6,367 nt of DNA from Candidatus Aenigmatarchaeota archaeon (GTDB lineage Archaea > Aenigmatarchaeota > Aenigmatarchaeia > CG10238-14), in assembly GCA_026397455.1 (NCBI GenBank), contig JAPLUX010000153.1, positions 1 through 6,367 of the forward strand. Direction: 5' to 3'. Positions 1 through 4,720 of this stretch are shown here, piece after piece (position 1 is the first letter of the stretch; every line of letters starts with the position of its first letter). The position numbers and the translations under genes are program-made. Under the pieces are notes generated by a model, which did no database searches, was not told the DNA's origin, and worked only from the letters and a program-made list of their open reading frames with translations.

Positions 1-315
1 ATAATCTCTACATGTTCCATACTCGTTCCAACAATTACAATCCTCACATCCTGGAGCACCGTCTGTGATATAAACAACAAAAACATTTCCACCATCCCTA
101 ATATTTTGCATAATTTTCCCTGATGTTCCAACTGCTTCATCATCTTCATGCGGGACGATTATCATTATTTTAGATGGTGTTGTTGCGGATGGTAAAATTA
201 CACCAAGCAATTGTCTGTAATTTGAAAAATTTTTAGGATAATTCCAAGCAAGAATACTTAAAGTTAAACAAATAACGATAAAAATCAAAATCAATAGAAG
301 TATTTTTGAGAACAT
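1..315 (-). CDS. PIG-L/LmbE-type deacetylase, membrane-anchored, partial (3' end beyond left edge)
   Basis: This reading frame begins at an ATG (complement of 313-315) and stays open for 105 codons to the left edge, so only the N-terminus is present. Residues about 4-23 are a run of Leu/Ile/Val after a single Lys, which looks like an uncleaved signal anchor. Residues 51-60 read MIIVPHEDDE, the zinc-binding motif of the PIG-L/LmbE family (usually xHPDDE). Here Glu replaces the Pro, while His56, Asp58 and Asp59 are kept. It is followed by VGTSG and, at about residues 79-86, by the strand FVVYITDG typical of the fold. The family removes acetyl groups from N-acetylglucosamine-like sugars in glycolipids or small thiols; the substrate here cannot be told. 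Directly after TDG lies a Cys cluster (Cys90, 93, 95, 102), which is not a general family feature. The gene is divergent from the DUF47 gene and has no clear Shine-Dalgarno. Family assignment is fairly secure; function is inferred. Confidence 0.82.
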   Translation of the reverse strand, partial: MFSKILLLILIFIVICLTLSILAWNYPKNFSNYRQLLGVILPSATTPSKIMIIVPHEDDEAVGTSGKIMQNIRDGGNVFVVYITDGAPGCEDCNCWNEYGTCRDY

Positions 316-336
316 TACATCTAAACTTAAATTTGA

Positions 337-344
337 AGTTTAAA
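337..344 (-). promoter_or_regulatory. Possible TATA-like element for the PIG-L gene
   Basis: On the minus strand this reads TTTAAACT, centred about 26 nt upstream of the ATG at 315. That is the archaeal TATA-to-start distance, so a leaderless transcript would fit. In such AT-rich sequence a match like this is only suggestive. The stronger TATA at 354-362 could also serve this gene, with a leader of roughly 15-20 nt. Confidence 0.3.
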
Positions 345-353
345 GAATTAAAT

Positions 354-362
354 AAATATATA
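354..362 (+). promoter_or_regulatory. TATA box for the DUF47-PiT operon
   Basis: The sequence AAATATATA is centred about 26 nt before the ATG at 384. In archaea transcription starts about 25-27 nt downstream of the TATA centre, so the transcript would begin at or next to the start codon. This agrees with the lack of a ribosome binding site before 384 and supports choosing that start. Confidence 0.5.
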
Positions 363-383
363 ATTACACTCCATAATTATTCC

Positions 384-1010
384 ATGGGATTTAAAGAATG
401 GATTATTCCACAAGACAATTTTTTCTTCAATCTTTTAGAAAAACAATCTATTTTAGTTCTAGATGCTGCTAAACTTTTTCATGATATGATAAACAAACAA
501 GAAATTACTGAAAAAAACATAAAGAAGATGAAAAAGATTGAACATGAAGGCGACGAAATCGTTCATGAGATGTTCCATAAGTTGAACAAGACTTTTATCA
601 CACCTATAGATCATGAGGATATTTCTAAACTCACATCACTTTATGATGATACCTTGGATTACATAGATGCCGTTACCAACAAGATTTACCTCTTCAAGAT
701 AGAGAAACCAGATGGTGTCATCAAAGATTTCGCTGATATAATAGTAAAACTCGTAAAAGAAGTGAACAGTACTTTGACTAATATAAGAAAAATAAAACAA
801 GAAGAGATAGAAGAAAAATTCAAGGAAGTTCACAAACTGGAAAACGAGGCGGATGATTTATGCGACAATGCTATTGCAAAATTAGTACAAGAAAAAGATG
901 CTGTCAAGATTCTAATATTTAAGGATATTTATGAGTTCTTGGAGAGTATAACAGACAAATGTGAAGATGTTTGTTTAGTAATCCAAGATATTGTAATGAA
1001 AAATACATGA
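384..1010 (+). CDS. DUF47 family PhoU-like protein, partner of PiT permease
   Basis: This is a 208-residue, mostly helical, charged protein of the DUF47/PhoU-like family (TIGR00153 type), which accompanies PiT phosphate permeases and is thought to regulate or assist them at the cytoplasmic membrane face. The N-terminus MGFKEWIIPQDNFFFNLLEK is the usual opening of the family. Acidic metal-binding type motifs follow: EHEGDE near residues 53-58, then the PhoU signature with DHEDI, LYDDTLDYID near residues 76-95. A related helical repeat follows (LENEADDLCDN), and the C-terminal helix reads LESITDKCEDVCLVIQDI. The frame is open upstream to a TTG at 306, but those 26 extra codons overlap the divergent PIG-L gene, do not resemble the family and would contain the TATA box, so ATG 384 is preferred. 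The stop lies 4 nt before the PiT gene, indicating co-transcription. The family is certain; the regulatory role is inferred from known pairs. Confidence 0.9.
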   Translation: MGFKEWIIPQDNFFFNLLEKQSILVLDAAKLFHDMINKQEITEKNIKKMKKIEHEGDEIVHEMFHKLNKTFITPIDHEDISKLTSLYDDTLDYIDAVTNKIYLFKIEKPDGVIKDFADIIVKLVKEVNSTLTNIRKIKQEEIEEKFKEVHKLENEADDLCDNAIAKLVQEKDAVKILIFKDIYEFLESITDKCEDVCLVIQDIVMKNT

Positions 1011-1014
1011 TTTT

Positions 1015-2007
1015 ATGTTTCCATTAATATTGATTTTTGCCATGGGACTTTCTATTTTTTTCGCATTCTGGAATGGGTTCACAGATGCTTCCTATGCTAT
1101 ATGTGACATAATAGGAACCAGAGCTTTAAAACCTATTCATGCCGTTATTATGGCCACGGTTTGCAATATGATAGGAATATTATTTGGTACCGCTGTAGCT
1201 TTTACTATAGCCACGGGCATAATATCTGAAAGTATGATGTCGGGTGAAGTTATTATAGCTGCTTTAGTTGGTGCTTTGATATTTGATGTAATTACATCAT
1301 GGGTTTATGCTTTACCAATATCAGAGACGCATGTTTTGATAGGCGGATTGATTGGAGCTGGTATAGGGGCAGGTGGGTTAGGTGTTGTAAAATATGTAGA
1401 AATAATAAATAAAGTTTTAACACCGATGATAGTTTTACCTTTTATATCAATAATAGCCACATTCATCATAGGTTGCCTACTCATTAGATCGTTTAGGGGA
1501 TTTGCTGCGAGTAAAGTAAACAGATGTTTCAAAATATTGCAAGTACTTATATCAATGATTTTTTCTATAACTAATGGTGGTAATGCTGGTCAAAAAATAA
1601 TGGGAATTATGACAATTTTATTGGTATATTATGGTTATCTATCACAATTTATTGTTCCATTTTGGGTGATTATTAGCACTTACATTACATTATCCTTAGG
1701 TATATTTTTAGGGGGATGGAAAGTAGTACAAACTATGGCAACAAAAATAACACGTTTGAAACCGTATCAGGGAGTTGCTATTGATGTTGTTGGTTCATTA
1801 ATACTAGGTTTTACTGCACTCACGGGTTACCCGATGAGCTCTACCCATGTCATCAACGGTACTATAATAGGAGCAGGTTTATGTCAAAGAACAAAAGCTA
1901 TCAAATGGGGGATGACAAGAAAGATAATTGTAGCATGGGTACTATCAATTCCTTTATCTGCCATAATGGCATATATAATTTTCAATATAATTAAATTCTT
2001 TGTATAA
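1015..2007 (+). CDS. pit: PiT-family inorganic anion (phosphate/sulfate) permease with altered signature motifs
   Basis: A 330-residue, very hydrophobic protein with about ten membrane segments and the internal duplication of the PiT family (PF01384). The N-terminal repeat has WNGFTDASYAICDIIGTRAL near residues 19-38 and PISETHVLIGGLIGAG near 101-116. The C-terminal repeat has TNGGNAGQKIMGIM near 186-199 and GYPMSSTHVINGTIIGAG near 271-288. Family members import phosphate with H+ or Na+; a few carry sulfate. The length suits the short prokaryotic form. The usual GxNDAxN of repeat 1 is GFTDASY: Asp24 is kept but both Asn are lost. The usual HGxNDAQK of repeat 2 is NGGNAGQK, so the second conserved Asp is Ala191. 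Transport may therefore differ from a standard phosphate carrier. The gene starts 4 nt after the DUF47 stop and has no clear Shine-Dalgarno, so translational coupling is likely. ATG 1042 is a possible but less likely start. Confidence 0.87.
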   Translation: MFPLILIFAMGLSIFFAFWNGFTDASYAICDIIGTRALKPIHAVIMATVCNMIGILFGTAVAFTIATGIISESMMSGEVIIAALVGALIFDVITSWVYALPISETHVLIGGLIGAGIGAGGLGVVKYVEIINKVLTPMIVLPFISIIATFIIGCLLIRSFRGFAASKVNRCFKILQVLISMIFSITNGGNAGQKIMGIMTILLVYYGYLSQFIVPFWVIISTYITLSLGIFLGGWKVVQTMATKITRLKPYQGVAIDVVGSLILGFTALTGYPMSSTHVINGTIIGAGLCQRTKAIKWGMTRKIIVAWVLSIPLSAIMAYIIFNIIKFFV

Positions 2008-2015
2008 ATTGAAAA

Positions 2016-2021
2016 TTTTTT
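2016..2021 (+). terminator. Possible oligo-T terminator after the PiT gene
   Basis: A run of six T begins 9 nt after the permease stop codon, in front of the pdaD promoter. Archaeal RNA polymerase can stop at such T-runs without a hairpin, and none is visible here. The position between two transcription units supports the call; short T-runs are common in AT-rich DNA. Confidence 0.35.
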
Positions 2022-2025
2022 GCAT

Positions 2026-2038
2026 AAAAGTTATAAAC
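2026..2038 (+). promoter_or_regulatory. BRE/TATA promoter of pdaD
   Basis: The sequence AAAAGTTATAAAC combines a purine-rich BRE-like AAAAG with the TATA element TTATAAAC. Its centre is about 34 nt before the ATG at 2069, so a leader of only about 8 nt is predicted. The same AAAAG-plus-TATA layout recurs before yggS and purH. Confidence 0.45.
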
Positions 2039-2068
2039 TAAAAAAACAAAAATAATGATATAATACAT

Positions 2069-2668
2069 ATGATTCCAAAAATGATGTTTTTCACTAAGGG
2101 CGTCGGAGTCCATAAGGAACAATTAGAATCTTTTGAGATAGCATTGAGAGACGCTGGAATACAAAAATGCAATATCGTCTCTGTTTCGAGTATATTTCCA
2201 CCCCACTGCAGGATAATTCCTAAAGAAAAAGGTGTACAATTGTTGAGTCCTGGTGAGGTTACTTTCTGTGTTCTGGCAAAAAACGCTACGAATGAACCTA
2301 ACAGAATGGTTGCAGCTTCTGTAGGCATAGCAATACCAGCCAATAAAGATGATTATGGTTATCTGTCAGAGCATCATTCTTTCGGTGAGACTGATGAAAA
2401 AGCTGGGGAATATGCAGAAGATTTAGCTGCTACTATGCTTGCTACAACGATGGGTATACAATTTGACCCAAACATGGCATGGGATGACAGAAAACAATTG
2501 TACGAAACTTCTGGCCTGATAATCAGGACATCAAACACAACTCAATCTGCACGCGGTGATAAGGATGGTTCATGGACGACAGTAATAGCAGCAGCGGTTT
2601 TCATCGGAGAAGAAAATATAAATGCAGCTGATCCTTTGTTCAATAAAAACAATTCTAAAAGTGTATAA
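2069..2668 (+). CDS. pdaD: Pyruvoyl-dependent arginine decarboxylase (PdaD)
   Basis: A 199-residue proenzyme of the PvlArgDC family (PF01862), which converts arginine to agmatine and CO2 as the first step of archaeal polyamine synthesis in the cytoplasm. The motif VSVSSIFPP at residues 37-45 holds the self-cleavage site between Ser40 and Ser41; Ser41 becomes the pyruvoyl group of the alpha chain. The strand GIAIPA (86-91) and [10 protein letters not shown] (98-107) follow; Glu101 aligns by position with the catalytic Glu109 of the Methanocaldococcus enzyme. The C-terminal part has [14 protein letters not shown], the usual end of the fold. The protein is longer than the 165-residue M. jannaschii form but matches the longer archaeal/bacterial type of about 190-200 residues. 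[17 protein letters not shown] is a typical N-terminus, so ATG 2069 is accepted. The gene has its own promoter and only 25 nt separate it from yggS. Identity is secure. Confidence 0.95.
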   Translation: MIPKMMFFTKGVGVHKEQLESFEIALRDAGIQKCNIVSVSSIFPPHCRIIPKEKGVQLLSPGEVTFCVLAKNATNEPNRMVAASVGIAIPANKDDYGYLSEHHSFGETDEKAGEYAEDLAATMLATTMGIQFDPNMAWDDRKQLYETSGLIIRTSNTTQSARGDKDGSWTTVIAAAVFIGEENINAADPLFNKNNSKSV

Positions 2669-2672
2669 ATAA
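2657..2672 (+). promoter_or_regulatory. BRE/TATA promoter of yggS overlapping the pdaD stop
   Basis: AAAAG (2657-2661) is followed by TATAAATAA (2664-2672), the best TATA match in the window. It overlaps the last codons and stop of pdaD. Its centre is about 26 nt before the GTG at 2694, so the transcript would start at or near that codon without a leader. This supports GTG as the start of yggS, since no Shine-Dalgarno is present. Confidence 0.5.
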
Positions 2673-2693
2673 AAATAAAACGTTATATGAATT

Positions 2694-3356
2694 GTGACTA
2701 GCATAGAACAAAATCTAAAAAACGTGAAAGAAAGAATTAGAAAATCGGCATTAAAAGTAAATAGAAATCCCGATGAAATAAAATTGATTGCTGTAACTAA
2801 GACTTTTCCTGTTGATGTTATTAGTCAAGGAATAAAGTTAGGTATTAAATCGATTGGAGAGACAAAAGTTCAGGAAGCTATAGAAAAAAAAGAAAAACTC
2901 GGTGATGTTGCCAAAAAAGTTGAATGGCACATGATCGGAAACGTACAGAGTAACAAAGCTAAAGATGCTGCTGAAATATTTGATTTTATTCATTCGATTG
3001 ACAGGATGAAGATAGCGAGAAAAATCAGTGAAAGTTGTCTTCAATTGAACAAAAAGATATCAGTCCTAGTCCAAGTCAACACATCTGGAATAACTAACGG
3101 TATAAAACCTGAGGAGACTGTAGATTTCGTCAACGAAATAAAAAAATTAGAAGGAATAAAAATCGAGGGTTTGATGACCATAGCTCCTCTAGTTGAACGT
3201 GAAAGAACAAGACCTTACTTTCGAAAGTTGAAAGAATTAGCTTTAAATTTAGGTTTAAAACATTTATCTATGGGAATGAGTAATGATTTTGAGGTTGCGA
3301 TAGAAGAAGGGGCAACCATGATAAGGATCGGTACGGCAATATTCGGTAAAAGGTGA
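2694..3356 (+). CDS. yggS: YggS/PROSC family pyridoxal 5'-phosphate homeostasis protein
   Basis: A 220-residue single-domain TIM-barrel protein of the YggS/PLPBP family, which binds pyridoxal 5'-phosphate and balances its supply to other enzymes; no enzymatic reaction is established. LIAVTKTF carries Lys36, the Schiff-base lysine at the same position as in E. coli YggS. WHMIGNVQSNKA (about 80-91) matches the family motif WHxIGxxQxNK. VQVNTSG, GLMTIAPL and the phosphate-binding end LSMGMSNDFEVAIEEGAT...RIGTAIFG are all present. The usual GENYVQE is GETKVQE at residues 55-61, losing the conserved Asn and Tyr. The start is GTG: the ATG at 2687 is out of frame and meets a stop after four codons. 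A TATA box at the leaderless distance supports GTG. folD follows after 4 nt, so the two genes form an operon. The family is certain; YggS is commoner in bacteria than archaea, so past transfer is possible but not shown. Confidence 0.94.
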   Translation: MTSIEQNLKNVKERIRKSALKVNRNPDEIKLIAVTKTFPVDVISQGIKLGIKSIGETKVQEAIEKKEKLGDVAKKVEWHMIGNVQSNKAKDAAEIFDFIHSIDRMKIARKISESCLQLNKKISVLVQVNTSGITNGIKPEETVDFVNEIKKLEGIKIEGLMTIAPLVERERTRPYFRKLKELALNLGLKHLSMGMSNDFEVAIEEGATMIRIGTAIFGKR

Positions 3357-3357
3357 T
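3351..3357 (+). promoter_or_regulatory. Shine-Dalgarno that fixes the TTG start of folD
   Basis: AGGTGAT matches seven bases complementary to the conserved 16S rRNA 3' end (ATCACCT). It overlaps the last codons and stop of yggS and lies 3 nt before the TTG at 3361. The in-frame codon just before that TTG is a stop (TAA, 3358-3360), so TTG is the first possible start. The site shows coupled translation of yggS and folD. Confidence 0.7.
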
Positions 3358-3360
3358 TAA

Positions 3361-4203
3361 TTGGTTGTAATAATCGACGGTAAAAAAATAGCAGATGAAA
3401 TAATGGAAGGGTTAAAACCAAGAATACAAAAACTGAAGAAAAAAAACATCAACCCGACTCTGGCAATCGTTTTAGTTGGTGATAATCCCTCTTCTAAGAT
3501 TTATGTCACGAACAAGCAAAAGGCGTGTGAAAAAACTGGTATTAGTTCCAACTTGTACGAGTTTCCAGAGAACATGAAAGAAGAGAAATTGATATCGCTC
3601 ATCCAACAGTTGAACAACGATAAAAAAATTCATGGTATAATTGTTCAAATACCGTTACCAGACCATATTAATGAAAATAAGATTCTTAGTTTAGTATCAC
3701 CTGAGAAAGACGTTGATGGTTTGAATCCTGTGAATGTTGGTAACTTGTTGATTGGAGATGAACATATTGTCCCATGCACACCTAAAGGAATAATAAGAAT
3801 GTTAGAAAAAATGAAAATTCCAGTCGAAAAGAAAAATGTTGTTATCATTAATAGAAGCAATATCGTTGGCAAGCCTTTAGCAATGATGCTGACTAACCGT
3901 TCCGCTACTGTAACTATTTGCCATTCAAAAACAAAGTTTCTGAGTCAGCACACAAAAAAAGCTGAAATTTTAATAACTGCAACTGGAATCCCTAATATGA
4001 TAAAGAAAGATATAGTTAAGGAAGGAACAGTGATCATAGATGCTGGAATAAGCTACAAAGATGGAAAGGTATACGGAGATGTTGATTTTGAGAATGTTAA
4101 GGATATGGCATCTTATATCACACCTGTGCCTGGCGGTGTTGGACCGATGACTGTGGCAATGGTTTTAGAGAATACTTTAATCCTTGCTGAGAATAAAAAA
4201 TAA
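3361..4203 (+). CDS. folD: FolD bifunctional methylene-THF dehydrogenase / methenyl-THF cyclohydrolase
   Basis: A 280-residue cytoplasmic enzyme that interconverts 5,10-methylene-, 5,10-methenyl- and 10-formyl-tetrahydrofolate with NAD(P)+. IIDGKKIADEI opens the protein as usual. SSKIYVTNKQKACEKTGI (44-61) carries the catalytic pair Tyr48 and Lys52. IIVQIPLPDHI and SPEKDVDGLNPVNVG give the folate site with the conserved DVDG. The Rossmann motif is INRSNIVGKP (163-172): Asn164 stands where most members have Gly. CHSKT, VIIDAGI and TPVPGGVGPMTVAM complete the signature. Length matches the family (about 280-290). The start is TTG, fixed by a strong Shine-Dalgarno. It is the second gene of the yggS operon and ends 2 nt from the convergent CBS-like gene. 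Its product 10-formyl-THF is the cofactor of PurN and PurH encoded just downstream. Identity is secure. Confidence 0.96.
   Translation: MVVIIDGKKIADEIMEGLKPRIQKLKKKNINPTLAIVLVGDNPSSKIYVTNKQKACEKTGISSNLYEFPENMKEEKLISLIQQLNNDKKIHGIIVQIPLPDHINENKILSLVSPEKDVDGLNPVNVGNLLIGDEHIVPCTPKGIIRMLEKMKIPVEKKNVVIINRSNIVGKPLAMMLTNRSATVTICHSKTKFLSQHTKKAEILITATGIPNMIKKDIVKEGTVIIDAGISYKDGKVYGDVDFENVKDMASYITPVPGGVGPMTVAMVLENTLILAENKK
4195..4200 (-). terminator. Possible oligo-T terminator for the CBS-like gene
   Basis: On the minus strand six T lie 5 nt beyond the stop of the CBS-like gene, inside the last codons of folD. Because the two genes converge with a 2-nt gap, each would have to end transcription in or at the tail of the other. 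Confidence 0.3.
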
Positions 4204-4213
4204 TTTTATTTTA
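4204..4213 (+). terminator. Possible T-rich terminator after folD
   Basis: TTTTATTTTA follows directly on the folD stop and covers the final codons of the convergent gene. No hairpin is seen, as is normal for intrinsic archaeal termination. It marks the end of the yggS-folD unit. Confidence 0.35.
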
Positions 4214-4652
4214 CTTCATATTGTCGTAAATTTGAAAATTTTCTTGGTCCTGAATTTTTATGAACAACCATTTCATTTGCTAGAGCAACGCTGATTTCAG
4301 AATCTATATTCCTATAATAAATGTCATTTAGAAATCTTTTTCGTTTAGTTTCTTCATTTGTCACAAAGAGTGATCTGCCTTTTCCAGTTGTTTTTAAAAT
4401 TTCGTCTACGGTCAGGGAATTTTTATGAACGGTCTTAACTGGTTTTAAGTCTGATTCTTCAAAGTATAAATTTTGATCACGATAAAGATTCAACAACAAT
4501 GATGCAGTTAAACATCCTGTTAATTTACCTTTTTTATCCATGACCAAAATCTCTTCGTTCATAGAATTTTTGAGCATTTCATACATCTGTTTTAAAGTGT
4601 AATCTACAACCTTTACACGTGCAATTACTGGAGATGCTCCATAAACATACAT
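4206..4652 (-). CDS. Small protein resembling a degenerate CBS-domain pair
   Basis: A 148-residue soluble protein with no signal or membrane segment. Residues about 8-58 look like one CBS unit: a helix TLKQMYEMLKNSMN, then the strand-turn EILVMDKKGKLTGCLTASLLLNLY, which follows the usual pattern of VvDxxGklvGivt plus helix. Residues about 68-117 give a weaker second unit with PVKTVHKNSLTVDEILKTTG, RSLFVTNEE and RFLNDIYYRN, where the glycine-rich turn is lost. CBS pairs bind adenine nucleotides or S-adenosylmethionine and act as sensors; no partner domain is fused here. The start is ATG 4652 with a strong Shine-Dalgarno. It diverges from purN (68 nt between starts) and converges with folD, so a role tied to purine or one-carbon status is possible but is only inferred. 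The tail after about residue 125 is polar and unassigned. It could also be an unrelated alpha/beta protein. Confidence 0.62.
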   Translation of the reverse strand: MYVYGASPVIARVKVVDYTLKQMYEMLKNSMNEEILVMDKKGKLTGCLTASLLLNLYRDQNLYFEESDLKPVKTVHKNSLTVDEILKTTGKGRSLFVTNEETKRKRFLNDIYYRNIDSEISVALANEMVVHKNSGPRKFSNLRQYEVK

Positions 4653-4657
4653 ATTAA

Positions 4658-4666
4658 TCTCCTCTT
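4658..4666 (-). promoter_or_regulatory. Shine-Dalgarno of the CBS-like gene
   Basis: On the minus strand AAGAGGAGA lies 5 nt before the ATG at 4652, a strong and well-spaced ribosome binding site. It fixes the start and shows that this gene, unlike several neighbours, is translated from a leadered transcript. Confidence 0.65.
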
Positions 4667-4677
4667 GAATAACAGAG

Positions 4678-4691
4678 TAAATCTTAAATAT
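4678..4691 (+). promoter_or_regulatory. TATA-like element in the divergent CBS-like gene / purN promoter
   Basis: The plus strand shows a purine/AT-rich flank followed by CTTAAATAT (4683-4691), centred about 34 nt before purN ATG 4721. On the minus strand the same bases read CATATTTAAG, about 35 nt before the CBS-like start. One AT-rich core could serve both directions, or hide two overlapping promoters. Confidence 0.35.
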
Positions 4692-4699
4692 GCATCACA

Positions 4700-4713
4700 A
4701 TTCATCTATGAAT
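4700..4713. repeat. Inverted repeat ATTCAT-CT-ATGAAT in the divergent promoter region
   Basis: Two perfect 6-nt arms flank a 2-nt spacer, 7 nt before the purN start at 4721 and just downstream of its TATA-like element. The position would suit an operator that blocks purN transcription. A 6-nt arm can arise by chance in AT-rich DNA, and no second copy was seen before purH or folD. Confidence 0.3.
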
Positions 4714-4720
4714 AGAGAGA

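Noticed and set aside
306..383. A 26-codon N-terminal extension of the DUF47 protein from a TTG at 306
   Set aside because: It overlaps the start of the divergent PIG-L gene, spans the TATA box, and does not match the family, whose N-terminus begins at ATG 384.
636..833. Minus-strand open frame of 65 codons rich in Phe/Tyr/Ile
   Set aside because: It lies wholly inside the DUF47 gene in antisense, and its composition is what the complement of a Lys/Glu/Asp-rich gene gives.
2038..2343. Minus-strand open frame of 101 codons opposite pdaD
   Set aside because: Antisense shadow of a well-supported gene; no recognisable motif and no ribosome binding site or promoter of its own.
2885..2893. A-run in yggS as a possible frameshift or slippage site
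   Set aside because: The frame continues with conserved motifs on both sides, and Lys-rich stretches are expected in this composition.
3215..3421. Minus-strand frame spanning the yggS-folD junction
   Set aside because: It covers two conserved coding ends and a functional Shine-Dalgarno on the other strand; no features of its own.
4690..4695. ATGCAT palindrome as a regulatory site
   Set aside because: Six-base palindromes are expected by chance and nothing extends it.
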